A stretch of DNA of 64,000 nucleotides, from positions 80,985,436-81,049,435 of the forward strand of contig OW388291.1 of NCBI GenBank assembly GCA_936450465.1, in the 5' to 3' direction. How positions within the stretch are numbered: the first letter of the stretch is position 1; each line of letters begins with the position of its first letter. The notes under the pieces were generated by a model. That model was not told the DNA's origin, ran no database searches, and was given only the letters and a program-made list of their open reading frames with translations. Of the stretch, positions 16,090 to 29,355 are shown piece by piece. A program made the translations under genes and the position numbers. The stretch comes from Gibbula magus (taxonomy: Eukaryota; Mollusca; Gastropoda; Trochida; Trochidae).

Positions 16090-16460
16090 GTCAAAGTCTT
16101 GTAGTGACCTTGAAAATAATGTCAAGGTCACCCAAATAGACTGGTGTCTGTGTATTCCCCAAATGAAGACTGGTACCAAATTTGAAGATTGTAGGTGCAG
16201 CGGTTCATGAAATATCGCGCTAACAAGATTTTATCTCCAAAAAATTCAAAGTTTCCTATTGACCTTGAAATTAATGTCAAGGTCACCCAAACTGACTGGT
16301 GTCTGTGTATTCCCCTAATGAAAATTTGTACCAAATTTGAAGACTCTAGGTGCAGAGGTTCATGAGATATCGCGCTAACAAAAAACGGGACGGACGTACG
16401 AAAGTTCGGACTGCGCAGCTGAATACGATATCCCCTGCTTCGCAGCGGCTGGGGGCAAAA
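16090..16460. mobile_element. Hairpin-ended interspersed repeat with internal 155-bp duplication
   Basis: Two copies of a 155-bp block beginning GACCTTGAAAATAATGTCAA (16106 and 16261) each run through GACTGGTGTCTGTGTATTCC and end near GAAATATCGCGCTAACAA. They are followed by GGGACGGACG and a GC-rich imperfect hairpin, CCCCTGCTTCGCAGCGGCTG, then GGGG. This layout (duplicated TGACCTTG-rich body, GGACG tract, terminal hairpin) resembles the elements at 50.1 and 53-55 kb. No open frame of note; left boundary uncertain. Confidence 0.6.
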
Positions 16461-16566
16461 AGAAACAAAAAAATTTCTTCCAGTGAGAAAGAATCATTTC
16501 AAAGCATGTAAGACAATATTGGCAGAGTAATATGGTAGGATTCTCTTTAGGATATGTATATGTCAG

Positions 16567-17150
16567 GTCTATCATTCTAGTACTAAGTACCTACAAAGAT
16601 GATTCTACCACGAAGTTCAGTATCTTGGTAGGTTTATGTTTAGCATCCTGTATCTGTCGGGTCTATCATTCTAGTACTAAGTACCTACAAAGATGATTCT
16701 ACCACGAAGTTCAGTATCTTGGTAGGTTTATGTTTAGCATCCTGTATCTGTCGGGTCTATCATTCTAGTACTAAGTACCTACAAAGATGATTCTACCACG
16801 AAGTTCAGTATCTTGGTAAGTTTATGTTTAGCATCCTGTATCTGTCGGGTCTATCATTCTAGTGGATGTAATGAGATTCCTTCTCGAGATGATTCTGTCA
16901 GAGAATTCAGAAATTTGGTTTGATTCTGTTTTATTCATAGTATCCTGTATCTGTTGGGTCTATCATTCCAAGAACAGGAAGACTTTCTGGATAACATCTT
17001 CTTGAAATTGAAAATACATGATGTTTGGGAGTACAGTATTTGCTCACGCCTACCTCAGGTGGAATGCCCTTCAAAGTCTATCATTATAGTACTAAGATTC
17101 CTTACAAATAGAATTCTGGAAGAGAATTCAGGAACTTGGTAAGAGAGTTG
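16567..17150. repeat. 94-bp tandem repeat with decaying right-hand copies
   Basis: Three near-identical 94-bp units start with GTCTATCATTCTAGTACTAA at 16567, 16661 and 16755. The fourth (16849) diverges after about 18 bp, and further recognisable traces start at 16958 and about 17077. The gradient from identical to diverged is clear. Confidence 0.85.
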
Positions 17151-18827
17151 CCTGTAGTTGCCTGTAGCTGTCAGTGGGTTTATTAGTATAATTGACTCGG
17201 ACATGACAAGGAGCATACTCAGTGATGGACGAGCCTCCATTGAGAAGCTACTAATCTCACTTCCTATACTATTTCCTCCTAGAAGGGTCAATAATGAAAG
17301 AGAGACGAAGGTAAATGAGGGGTTCCTCAACATTGGCTTAGCTTCATGAAATCTGCAAACATGTAGACTGTGTCATTTTCCCCTGAATCAATACCATTCC
17401 CTTTATGTGGGTTGATATGAAAGAGAGCCAAGAGTATTATGAGGAAAAGTTGGCTTCAATCAGTTTTAAGTTTCATCATATCTGTAAACATGTCCCATTG
17501 TACCCTTATCTCTTGATGTTATTTTCTTCTTGTGGAGTAAATGAGAAAAAGTTTTTTTCATCTTTAATTGCAGAACTTGAACATTGAACAGAAGTTTACA
17601 CTTTTTTGGCATAGAAATGTTTAACATTTCTGAAAGTAGTACATGCTCTTCTTTCACATCAAATATTCTGCATGTTGTTTTAACACCAGACAAATGTCTC
17701 TTAGTGCTATACCAAGTTTAAATTATCTTAGCCATAAAGAAACAAGTATTTCACAGGGATTATTTTTCTCTTTTACACAAGAGACTTAAAATTGTTCTGA
17801 GGAACATAAGCGAGTCTACTAGCTGACATTGAGACACTAGGTAGGCACACTCTGAAGATGGGTCAGTGACACCTACTTCTGGTTGTTAGCTGTGTGGTGT
17901 ACAGGGTCTACTTGACATAAATCATTCACTGCATTAATCTAACAACCTCGTCATTGACTGAACACACACTTCACATGATGATGGCTCACTTGAAAACTGC
18001 CAAATTTCCTTATACAATAGATACAGTTCTAGAACTAGAACTCTCGATTTTGTTGAAACTTTGATAAAGAAAAGCCAGATCACATTTTAGCATAATTAAA
18101 TATTTGAAGTACATACTTTTACTGCATGATTAAAAAAAAGCAAATCCTCACGGATTGTACGTGTAATATATAAGAAACCAATTGTATGAAGGTCCTTTGA
18201 CTTTCTTATTTTGAATAAGAGTTAAAAGATTGAACTTTTGATTTTCAGAGAAAAATAGCAATCGTGAAAAGACTACCCTATATTTCTACACAAAATTTCT
18301 CTCTTTAAAGTTCATATTTGAGAACTATAAGAAGTAAATTTTCCTGCATCTGAGAGAAAATGGAACAATTGGATTTAGATGGAATTAGACAAATGTGTCG
18401 TGAAATATTGGAATCGTATATCTAAAATAATTAGATTTCAGAGGAAGTTGGCAATGATAGATGGCCCAGAGGAATAGCCTGTCAATAGAACGGAGTGAAA
18501 AGGGATATTATTAAAACCCTGTGGAGAACCAATTCAATTTACTAATATTTTTATACCACATACATCATTTCAACGTTTGCTGTGATCACCGTCACAAAAT
18601 TTCCGATAAACTTTTTACTGCATATAAAAATATAAGAATTTATAGTACTATATTTTTCCAAATGTTCACTTATTGAATTAATTACATGTTTCTTTATGAA
18701 TCTATCAAAAAAGTTAAATTGTGGTTAGAATCTGATGAAGGTGTAAGAAATGAACAAAGATGTCTGCATTTATAAGAATATTGATAACCTTGTATTTGAT
18801 TATTTATTTTATAAGACCTAGTATCCA

Positions 18828-19163
18828 ATCAATATAGTGAGGTGAGGTGATTTGGGGATCAACGCTGCTTTCATAAGTATTTCACTTACATCATGGCTGG
18901 TATAATGGTATTATGGCAGGGAGAAAACCCGCAACACCATGTGGCTATGCATTACAGCGAAACCTGCGAGCATCAGCTGCAATTTGCTACCAAGGGCCAT
19001 TGGTGGTACTGTGCTCAAATTCATTGTAGCATTGCACCCAGACCTTATTGCATGTAGAACAGTTCTCTACTGCAGACAAAGTTGCCGTGCCCCTGGCGGG
19101 ATTTTGAACCCCGGACCCCTTGATTCTAAGCCAAACGTGCTAACCACTGCGTCATCAATATAG
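18828..19163 (-). mobile_element. tRNA-derived SINE, copy 1, with 10-bp TSD
   Basis: The element is 18838-19153, flanked by the perfect 10-bp repeat ATCAATATAG (18828-18837, 19154-19163). On the minus strand it begins with a tRNA-like head: A box GTGGTTAGCACG, then B box GGGGTTCAAAATCCCG, then GCCAGGGGCACGGCAACTTT. A body of about 200 bp follows and ends in a TCACCTCACCTCA tail. An internal Pol III promoter, short direct repeats and a simple-sequence tail define a SINE. An open frame at 18939-19163 is part of it and not a gene. Confidence 0.9.
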
Positions 19164-19488
19164 CATCCACACGATTCGTATATATAATTCATACCTTCTA
19201 TCTTTGACCAAATTTGAAGGATCAGGTATGAAAATGAAAAAGTTCTACAAGTATTGGCTTGTTAGGACCTGAAAACCATACAAAAACGGTATCATAAAGA
19301 TTAAATAGATTGTTTTATACTTTGGATTGATTTTAAAGCCCTAATAACCATCTGGTTGATTTTTTTGTTTGAAAATGATAAAACCAATATAGATTTATTT
19401 TCATCTGTAATGCAACTAACTTTGCTTTCAGCAATGCGTGGGTTAAGAAGTATTCAGTGTTGATGAGGATATCACTGCATGTTACTTA

Positions 19489-19767
<279 letters not shown>

Positions 19768-21999
19768 TTAAATTTTCCTTAAATGCAAAACCCAAATCTG
19801 GAATACAGGAAATCATGCATGAAGATAAATAAGAGACTGAAAATTTGATGCAAAATTAATCAATCATGATTTAAAAAATTTCAAATTCAAATGGTTAAAA
19901 AACGAATCAAGCATATAAATCTCAGGTAGATTAGATGTGTGTTTGGTAGTAGAATGCCATAAGTCATAGATACATAAAGACAAACAAACATCAAACTTTG
20001 CAAAAATAAAGAAATAATCCACTTCTATCATCATTGTTCCAGCAACCTATACGAGAATAATTACTAACATTCAATTCTCTAGGTGTAGTGTACACATTTT
20101 GGAGTACTAAAATAATAAGAATATTACATCTTAATGATCATTTCATTTTAATTTTAACTAGTCCTTCGAACACAGTCATTACATCTTACAAACTCAGCAT
20201 GTTTCTACTAGCCGTGGGCTACAAGACTAGTGCTAATTGTAGACCCTGTTACACATCTATATTTCATGCTATGATTTTATTGAAGCATTTTTCAAAAGAT
20301 AAGAAATTATCCTCAATAGCCTAGAAAGTAATTTCTTTGCAAACCATAGGGTGACAGCATGGAACCACTGGCATGTTGCCAGGAATTAAACTGATGTTAG
20401 ATCATGCCGACAGCGTAGGGAGGTAAAGTGTTAATTGTAACCAACCTTTCTCTCTGCATCTGTCAAACTTTTTTCTTCAATATTACAAAATATCTTCAAA
20501 AGTTTTGTTCAAAGAAAGATGGTATAAATTTGGCAGTTTGACAATTTCAACATGAGAATGTTGAAATAATGTTCTACCTGTTTATCTTTAGAATGTTTTT
20601 GTTTGTTTTTAAACACTAATATACGACTACCAACTTTCCAAAATACAGCCAAAATATGCACACACTGTTCTACTTGAGTGAGAGCTAAACATATCAAAAC
20701 TGATGTAATAGATATCTTATAGACAACATTTTCTGCATAACGTTTCTTTATTGTGAACAGAAGACTAGGTAATATCTCAAGAAGATTTGTATGACTTTGA
20801 CCGAACACACAGAAAACATTATGTTACCTCTAATGGTAATTCCAGCAAATTTATGATGTTATGTATGTACTGTTATACAATTTTGTATACTTTATTGCTA
20901 TATGTATTTCAAATGTATGTCATAATATGGACCCATGGTTTGGGACCTTCAAGCTGCAACTCGCATAAACATATTACAGTAGGAAGACCATGTCATTAAA
21001 GGATCAGTACTATATTCCATTAGGGACAGTAGGACCTAGGTTGTGTGCAGAATACTTTGAAGGAATGATTCTTAGAGAACATTTGGACAGAGACATAAAA
21101 CAAAAGCAACTGTTTCCAAAACAATTTTCTCCAAAAACATAATTCAAAGCCAACTAAACAGATTTGAGATCGTGTTGGAGATACAATACTGATAATAAAG
21201 TGGATAACCGATGTGTTGATCGTTGTGCTGATCGATGTGCTGATCGAAGGAACCCTTTCCAATAACTATTTGAGCCACTTTCAGAGACGGGAATCCCAAA
21301 TCTACTAGTTTAATTCAAAGAATTCAATCCAGTAGCAACTCTCCATCCCAAATACCAACATTCCATACAATCCTCCTCTTCCTCATTGACAAATGGGTTG
21401 AATCCTAAGATAAATCTCCCTGAGTGATGGCTACAAAATGTCAGGAGAGTGTTTCTGAGGTGAACCTTATCAAGGTCCTGTAATCACAGAGGTAGATTCC
21501 CAGATCAAGCCAGGGTACGTGTTGTACATGAAACAGGTGGTAGCGATACCTGGGGGCATCTTAGATCTGATGTCCCTTGCTAATACTACTTGAAATCTCT
21601 CATATCGTGAAATCATTCAGGACCTTTGGATACATCAATGTTTAATTTATTTTTATTTTTATGATGGTTGAAGAACGTGATCAAATGACAATAACACAAA
21701 GTTAACCTTGAACTATTTAACATAACATTATTATATTTAGAAACTCTTTATTATTCTCTATATGAGTATTTCAGTTATAATATATTACATTGCTTTCATT
21801 GCCTGTCAAGATAATTAATATATATTTTATCAAGAGAATTGCCAACAAGTATAACAATAAAATCATAACATACTCCCACCCAAATCAGGTCAAAAGCATC
21901 ACATCATAAACAACAATCATTCAGTCATCTTTAGACTCCTGGAGTCCAAATGCAATATAATAAATGATCTTCCAGACTACAACAACAAAAACTTACAAC

Positions 22000-22110
22000 A
22001 ATCCAATCTTCAAAAGCTCTCACGCGAAATAGTGCAATAACCGAGCACGCGAAATAGTGCAATAACCGAGCTCGATCTAAGAGTACAAAAATCCAGTCTT
22101 CAAAAGACCT
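22000..22110. repeat. Nested small duplications
   Basis: A perfect 25-bp tandem pair (CACGCGAAATAGTGCAATAA, then CCGAG) occupies 22021-22070. It is bracketed by ATCCAATCTTCAAAAGCTCT and ATCCAGTCTTCAAAAGACCT, so a short duplication sits within a larger, older one. Confidence 0.7.
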
Positions 22111-23869
22111 CCAGCCAAGAATACAATAACCCAATACATTAATGATCATCTTGATGTGAACAACAACAGTTATCAACCGGTAAGGACAATCACTCGATGT
22201 GTTGCTCTTCACATCAAAGAAGTGTTTTCTCTTGGAATCAGGGTCAAGTAGAATTGGCAGCAATAGAAGAAGTATCGGACATTCTCTCAGCGGCAGGGCA
22301 AAGCCAAGGTAAGATATATCCCTCTGATTGTAATCTCTTTGGCTAGAGGAGGTGTTTTTTTTTTAGGACAGTATTGTTTACAAATTGGAATTATGAATCA
22401 TGAACAAAAGTCATTATTCTGGATAATCTTGACCAAAGAGAATAAAAGAAATATTTAAAGGATGAAGTAGCCATAACATGCTGGTATCAGGCAAATATAA
22501 CCCTTGTCACAATGTAATTACAAGTTACAACATTCTGTCAAGGGTGATGTCCCCATACATTAGCTGTTGTTAGGTTTTATTCAACAGACCGAGGTCACAT
22601 TGACCAATCAAAGATCGAGATTATTGCCTAAGGTAGGATAAAAGATTTTGTTCCTCTTAGATCTTCAGGGTTCTAATTGGATGTGATAAAGAAGCATCTG
22701 AGATGCTTTAAATGGGAGGGTAATATCCAAGATAAGATACAACATCACAGACGATATCACCTTGCATTTTGCTGTAAGACATGGCTGAGGACAGCTTAAA
22801 TGGAAATAATATCAGCGACATTAAGTGACCTTATATTGCTAATAAATATTTCAATGTCAAGCCAACACCATTGAATTTTAGAAATTATATATCACTGCTG
22901 ACCTAATAAAGAACATAATACATACAAATCTGTACATTTTACTCAAAATAACAAAGTTAAAGGGAATAAAGCTCACACACCCAACAAAAGTTTTCCAACT
23001 GGAAGTAACATTTGAGCAAACTAACCACAAATGTAGAAATCATTTCTATTATCCTCGTTTACTAAAAACTTCAAATGAACAAAACTGTTGTATAAAATCG
23101 AGATAAACACAATAGAAGAAATGCGTTGTATACAAAATGAAGACAGTACCCTCTGCTGGCAGCTGACCAAACCAGTTGGAGGTAATCGTGTTCATCTAAT
23201 GTGTTGAGAGTCCCGAGAGAGGTAGAAGCAATTCCTGAACATTGTATCTAACATTTAGCAGCAAGTTACTCCAGCCTCACCTGTGTCTGGACAAGAGCCA
23301 TAGTCGGAGAGACCACCTTGTTTATACAGATGATATCAGACATGGCTTTATGCTGCCTTTACAGAATACTGACTCCGGCATTTGTAAACCAGTGCTAGAA
23401 CAGCCTATTTGAGTCCATTATTATTGTACTTAACCTCCAGTCAAGCTATGATGTTTTAACCTCTTAAAAACATCCATGATTTATTTTTTGTCCCAAGAGC
23501 TATGTAGAGGAATGGTAATGTATGTTGATAAATGATTTAATATTGATCTAAGTAAAAAAAAATTCATTCATATTAAATCTTTTTAAACTTGAGGTTCAAA
23601 AAATCGATTTAATCTACTATGTGCAATTGTTTTTTTTGCTGCATAACCATTTATTCTTAAATCTAAATCAATATTGAGAGAACCCTTTCATATTTTTTGA
23701 AAAACAAAATATCAATCATTAAAGATATAATTTTTTTATTTTTCTAAAAATGTTGAATGGTGCACTGTCATTGCAAGCACAAATTCAAAACCATATAGAT
23801 ACACATTTATCTATTTAACCTATAACCACAATGCAACATAAGTTAAAGCATCATTTTATCTTCTGGTTC

Positions 23870-24090
23870 AACTTCCCAATGCAAGGCATAACTCTTGCCA
23901 GTCTCCATAACTGGCTGATTTAGGCCTTGCAGTATTTCCTTAAAAAATATGTGTTTAGAAATCCAGGCCCGCTATGCATTTCTGATGAAGCAATTCACTA
24001 TCTTGACACAACAAAGCGATGGCAATACCGCAAGGGTTAAATCAGCCAGTAATGCAAACTGGCAAGAGTTATGCCTTGCGTTTGGAAGTT
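23870..24090. repeat. Long inverted repeat, 67-bp arms, 87-bp spacer
   Basis: The left arm (23870-23936) starts AACTTCCCAATGCAAGGCAT and the right arm (24024-24090) is its inverse, ending ATGCCTTGCGTTTGGAAGTT. The arms are about 85% identical over their length. Transcribed through HEATR5 pre-mRNA this would fold into a long stem. Confidence 0.85.
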
Positions 24091-24109
24091 GCTTCTGGTC
24101 TTGCATGGA

Positions 24110-24170
24110 ACATACCACTCAGATCACTTGGGATTCGAACCCAGACTGTCCGGACTGGTCCACAAGGTTT
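24110..24170 (-). mobile_element. tRNA-like SINE fragment (B box)
   Basis: On the minus strand the segment reads GTCTGGGTTCGAATCCCAAG, a textbook T-arm/B box. I cannot find a convincing A box at the right distance, so it is more likely a SINE head remnant than a tRNA gene. It adjoins the inverted repeat on its left. Confidence 0.4.
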
Positions 24171-24518
24171 GGTGAGATTGTTCACAGTTTGGTGCACTGA
24201 AGGCTTTATAGAAAGCCATCAGGAATTAACTGTGATTTACTATTGCACCGAAAGGGGCAATGCCATCTTCATGAAGGAAGTGGCACCGTTTTGATGGTGC
24301 AGGAAGCAGAGCTTTTATTATACAGTAGACTGGTGATAGTGAAAAGATAAATAATACAAGAATTAGTCTATTTAATATAGCTCATTTATCAATGTTATAT
24401 ATATTGATGCTCAACCAGAACAGAACTTGAAGAGAATACAATCAGTCATTGCTCAAGGTTTGAATACAGACTACCAACATATCATACCAGGTTCCAAAGA
24501 TACTGCTGGGTGGACAGA

Positions 24519-24831
24519 GGCACACTTTGAGGGGAGGCGAGTTAGGGTTTAATGCCGTATTTCACTTATATCACAGCTGCTAGTATTATTGCAGGGAGAA
24601 AGCCTGCAATGCCATGTAGCTTTGCATTGCAGTGAAACCGGCGAGCGACGGCTGGAACTAGCAACCAAGGGTGGTATTACACTGAATTCAGTGTAGCATT
24701 GCACCCAACCTTACTGTGTAGAACAGTTCTCTACTGCAGACAAAGTTGCTGTGCCCCTGGCGGGATTCGAACCACAGACCTCTTCATCCCAACATGCTAA
24801 CCCGCGCTATCCCACCTCTGGCACACTTTGA
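24519..24831 (-). mobile_element. tRNA-derived SINE, copy 2, with 12-bp TSD
   Basis: The element is 24531-24819, flanked by the perfect 12-bp repeat GGCACACTTTGA (24519-24530, 24820-24831). The minus strand shows a B-box-like GTGGTTCGAATCCCGCCAGG, the same body as copy 1 (including CTGCAGTAGAGAACTGTTCT) and a shortened tail. The A-box region is weaker (GCGCGGGTTAGCATG). Confidence 0.9.
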
Positions 24832-25196
24832 AATATGTCCCTTACATAGGGTGACACCATAAGCCTCTCAACTCACATCTCAGTGTTGAGCACGGAATCA
24901 AAACCTTCAAACACTCCATTTATCCAGCAATGTTACATCAAACATGATTTGTGAAAACATGAAATTTAAACATGTTTATGAATTACATTTACATACACCA
25001 TCATCTGTTAACCTTTCAACCCAGAAAACATCCTAGTCAAAAGACAGCATTCCAGAAAGAAATAGATGCCAAGCACACCATGTTTTGCTAACATTACCAA
25101 GAAGGAAGACAAACAAATTGCGCTGTTATTGCAGTGTTTCTGTGGATCATGTTGTCCCCAATCAGCTAATGATGTTGTTGTCTACCTGGTATCTAA

Positions 25197-25465
25197 ATAG
25201 CTTCCAACATTCTTACAAATAAATGTCAAAGCATACTTTTTTTTACTCATTATACATCATCATACAAATGATGAATATTTTCAAAGCTAAATTACGTGCT
25301 TAATGAAAGTTCAGGTGAGATGAGGTGAGGTGATTTGGGTTAATCTCTGAATAGGTTTCAACATTCTTCCATTACATATCCAAGTATACTTTTTTAACTC
25401 ATTATACACGCACAAAAGATATGTAAACAAATAATATTTTCAACAAAATTAAGTGAATAATAAAA
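25197..25465. repeat. Diverged duplication around a SINE-tail fragment
   Basis: CTTCCAACATTCTTACAAAT to GCATACTTTTTTTTACTCAT is repeated about 155 bp later as TTTCAACATTCTTCCATTAC to GTATACTTTTTTAACTCATT. Between the copies lies GAGGTGAGATGAGGTGAGGT, then GATTTGGG (about 25316-25341), the tail end of the SINE family, so the tail repeat may have been involved in the duplication. Confidence 0.55.
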
Positions 25466-25987
25466 ACTGAAATCTACAAAAATCTCCATTATTTTTCTAT
25501 GGTTAGAGACATGTTATGCGTTTTAGCTGGATATATAATTTGTCAAATAGATTATACATATATATGTATGTTCAATACATTTCAGAGATTTCTTTTTCAA
25601 TTAGATAACTATGATTTTAAAAACATAGTTATCACTTAAAGAAAAATATTTTGAAAAATTGTAATAACATTCTTATCTTAGATCAGAAAACTTAAATCAT
25701 TTCCTTGTCCAAATATTGATGCTGTAAACATTCTTGGTAATTAAGAACTGTGCGTGAACATTAGCAATTTTCCTTTTGTTTACATTCCTCCGGGCAAGCA
25801 CATAAACAGTGTAGATATCGGCAGGGACAGAAGGCCTGCCCAGGAGTGGCTGAGAATCAAAGTCTATGGTTATAAAGTAAATGTAGAATAAACAATATAA
25901 GAGTTGAATGGTTAAACCGTTCTTGAACAGGAGCAGTGACAAAGCAACTGGAATGAAGTTTATAACATTGCACTAACGGTTACTTGA

Positions 25988-26265
25988 GACGTGATGTGAT
26001 ATGGAGTTTAACATCGCTTTCAAGAGAATTTCACTTACATTACGGCTCTTAGTATTACTGCAGGGAGAAGGCTCACAATACTATTGTGGCAATGCATTGT
26101 GGTGAAACCTGTGAGCATCCGCTGGAACAACTGAACTTATAAAGGTGGTACCGCAAAAAATTAAGTGTAGCCTTGTACACACACCCCACTGCATAGAAAA
26201 CAGTTGCCTCCAACAGACAAAGGTTTGAACCCTAGACTTTGAATGCGCTAACCACCATTACTTTG
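25988..26265 (-). mobile_element. tRNA-derived SINE, copy 3, diverged
   Basis: The same body as copies 1 and 2 (TTAACATCGCTTTCAAGAGA, AGTATTACTGCAGGGAGAAG) and a minus-strand B-box-like AGGGTTCAAACC. It has small deletions, no complete tail and no clear target duplication, so it is an older insertion. Confidence 0.8.
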
Positions 26266-29204
26266 GATACTTACAATCACCACAATGCTTTGTGAAAGGA
26301 GGTTCTGACAAATGATTTGACGTCAGATGATTAGAGACTGTGAATAATACGGTGGAAGAATAATGAATATTCTCTCAATCGGAGAGTTCTCTATGATTTT
26401 AAGGAGACAAGCATAATTATCATCTGGATGAGACATACGTCACTGTAATTTTACCTGGACAGAACTTCACAATCATAGACCACATCAAACATTGTGAATT
26501 TGTCCATTACAGATACTTAGAAGAATTGTCTTAGTAGTATTAAGCATTCAATCTTAATTTTTTATACAATTTTATAGAAGAAAATATGTACATGGAGACT
26601 ATTGGTAATTATTTTCCACTTTCAAAACAATTTTAATAGATTGAAATGAACTCTGTTTTGATTCTATAAGGATTCTTTCAACAAATTTAAACTTTACAAA
26701 ATATTATTTGACACTAGATTTATAACCAGATTAGTCATCATGAAGAAAAAATCAAGGTTTGACTCATAATTAATGAATTCTCAATTGGTGGCATTCAAAT
26801 CAAATTTATTTCAAACGCATGCATCAGAAATGGCTTTTAAAAATCTCTTTAACTTCAAAATAACATAAAAGTTAGGGGAAAAAAAACCCCAAATAATTAC
26901 TAATTGAGCATTGCAAATGAGATTCAATATTCATTACACTAATGAATTAAGAGAAATTCAATAAATGTCAAAATAATCGTAAATGAAACATGAACAATGT
27001 AATCATGTTACAAAAATCGATGATAGAGTCCGCTAACAAACTCCCAAACCTGTGTCACCCTGACATTCGCATCTAAATTGGTCTCTGATTGACTAGCAAC
27101 AACGATCCTCTTGGTGGAAACTTTCATCTTGTCTGAATACGCAAGTCCCTTCCTGCAGCAAACTCTCCAGCTTGAGGCAAGAAGTGCTTATCGAAACAAC
27201 CTCAGTTGATCATTTCTTTCACAGAATGCACACAGAGGTTAAATATCTGAGGAAGTGAGACAGATGACTTTTACAAAATGAATGTGAATTTTTTACCTGA
27301 ATGAGAGCTAGGGTTACACACAAATTTGCACAAGTTTTGTAAAAATCACATGGCATACTTTCGAGTGTATAAAGTATTCCTTCATTACCTCTTCTTTTCA
27401 ATATGAATCGCATAAAAACAGCCAGAAAACAGCCAACTTCAAGCTACATTCATGTTCCAAACAACTGTTTTATCATGTCTGACCATGAAATACAGGAACT
27501 TCAACTGAAGCTAGGTAAACATGATATGTGCACATGTGCTTGTATCGAAAGTATGAACTCGGTTATTTTCAGTCATATGGGTACATTCAATTGGTTACCT
27601 TCCTGCAACAGGAGGCAAATGAAAACAATCTTCAGTTGATAATTCTTTTTTTTCAGAATACACATACCGCTAGTTTTATTGCATCCTTTTAGAACATGTA
27701 TTTCATCTCATTACCGTATAACCACTATGCATGGTATTTTTAAGAATGTGTTGATATGGATATGAGAATAGACTAAATATATAGATCTATAGAAATACAA
27801 GGTAAAACTATTATTGAAACTACATTTTTAAATTGTTGTAATAATTAAAGAAACATTCAGGTATACTTGTCATGACAAATAATATATTATGGTGAATTCA
27901 GTTTGCCTACTTGTGTGTGTTTGAAATGAATATGTATGTAATTCTGTAACTGGTCTTTCACCTATTCAAGAAATGAAAATTTTAAACAAACATAATATAT
28001 TGATGGATATCGAAAATATAATTGATTTTGTTTTCATTGTTCTGTTGATGTTGTACTGATGAATCTTAAAATTCAAAAGCTGGTAACCAGGTACATCAAT
28101 GAGGTCAAAAAACTATGGTCCATTGTTTCCCATAAACTTCTGAATCTAGCAAGAGCAAGAAGTACCTGGCTCATGCATGTGACGTTGTAATGCAACTTGA
28201 GAGAGAAAACTGGCTGTTTGAATTTTGATTGATGTTGCATGAAATTAACACTGGTTGTCCATAGGATAAAGCGGATGACACATGAATGACACAATTAAAG
28301 AAATGAGCATTATTGAACATTTTTGTTATTTAAATCCATTCCTGTTTTATTTTTTCAAAGTGTATAGATTGCATTGAAATTTTGCCATGGATAGAACCTG
28401 GTCAGAAAAATAATAATAAACTTTTTTAATTTTGATATTACTTGTTATTTGGTTAAGGGTATCTTCATTATCTGAAACAGAACTTTCATTTAAAAATTAT
28501 TTTTTTTAGCTTGTTATATGTACTTCTTTGATAGGCAATCTTTGATTGTTATATATTGTTATATATATCCAAAGTTATTCAAACTTAAATGTCCCAAAAT
28601 AATTTTCATCCCGACTCCGAACAAATGTTTTTAAAATCTGTCTTGTACTGACATTTCCCAGCTGCATAAACCTCCAGCTGTTCTAAACAAGACTATTTCT
28701 ATTTCTAACATGAGCAGTGTTTGTGATTCACTTCCTACAAGAACTATTCTCAGCCTATAACAAACTGCTCGTTGTCATATTTGCTTTCTGTGTGATTAGA
28801 GCATGAGCTTCACCAGCTAAGAAAGCTTGCAAGTTGCCCTATTTTTAACATTAGTACCGTAATCAACATTATAACTGCCCTAGGAACTCAGCTAAAAATA
28901 CTTACAGTGGAAGCTAAAAAGGAATACCCCTTTGGATAGGGTACCAAACAAATTGTGTAATTTGGGTTTAAAAGCAAGTGTGTATCAGTGGGTCTCTCAT
29001 CCAGAACCCTGAATTTTTCAATATTTTTAAGACTACAAAGTTCAGTCAGATGAAGACATCTCAGAGGCTACCATACTTTTTATTTAATATCATTTTTTTT
29101 CAAATTCTGAAATGTTACACAACATTTCATTTTCAGTGACTAAATGATAATCTTATTTCAGGGTACAAGTTTGCTATACATGTGTAGCATTTCCTTGTTA
29201 TATA

Positions 29205-29355
29205 GAGGTTATCATGAGAGTGTGTTTTGGGATGGTCAATATCCTGCATTAGGAATAAACATTGTATTTTGCGAGCCTTGGCGAGCTAAATACATTGTGT
29301 TTATTCCTAATGCAGGATATTTACCATCCCAAAACACACGAGCATGATAACTTCT
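29205..29355. repeat. Near-perfect foldback sequence, about 65-bp arms
   Basis: The left arm (about 29208-29274) includes TGTGTTTTGGGATGGTCAAT, then ATCCTGCATTAGGAATAAAC. The right arm (about 29283-29352) is its inverse with only a handful of mismatches and a 2-bp indel. The loop is under 10 bases, and the ends pair as GTTATCATG/CATGATAAC. There is no evident TSD. The symmetry explains the open frame here (29144-29347), so no protein is claimed. Confidence 0.9.
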
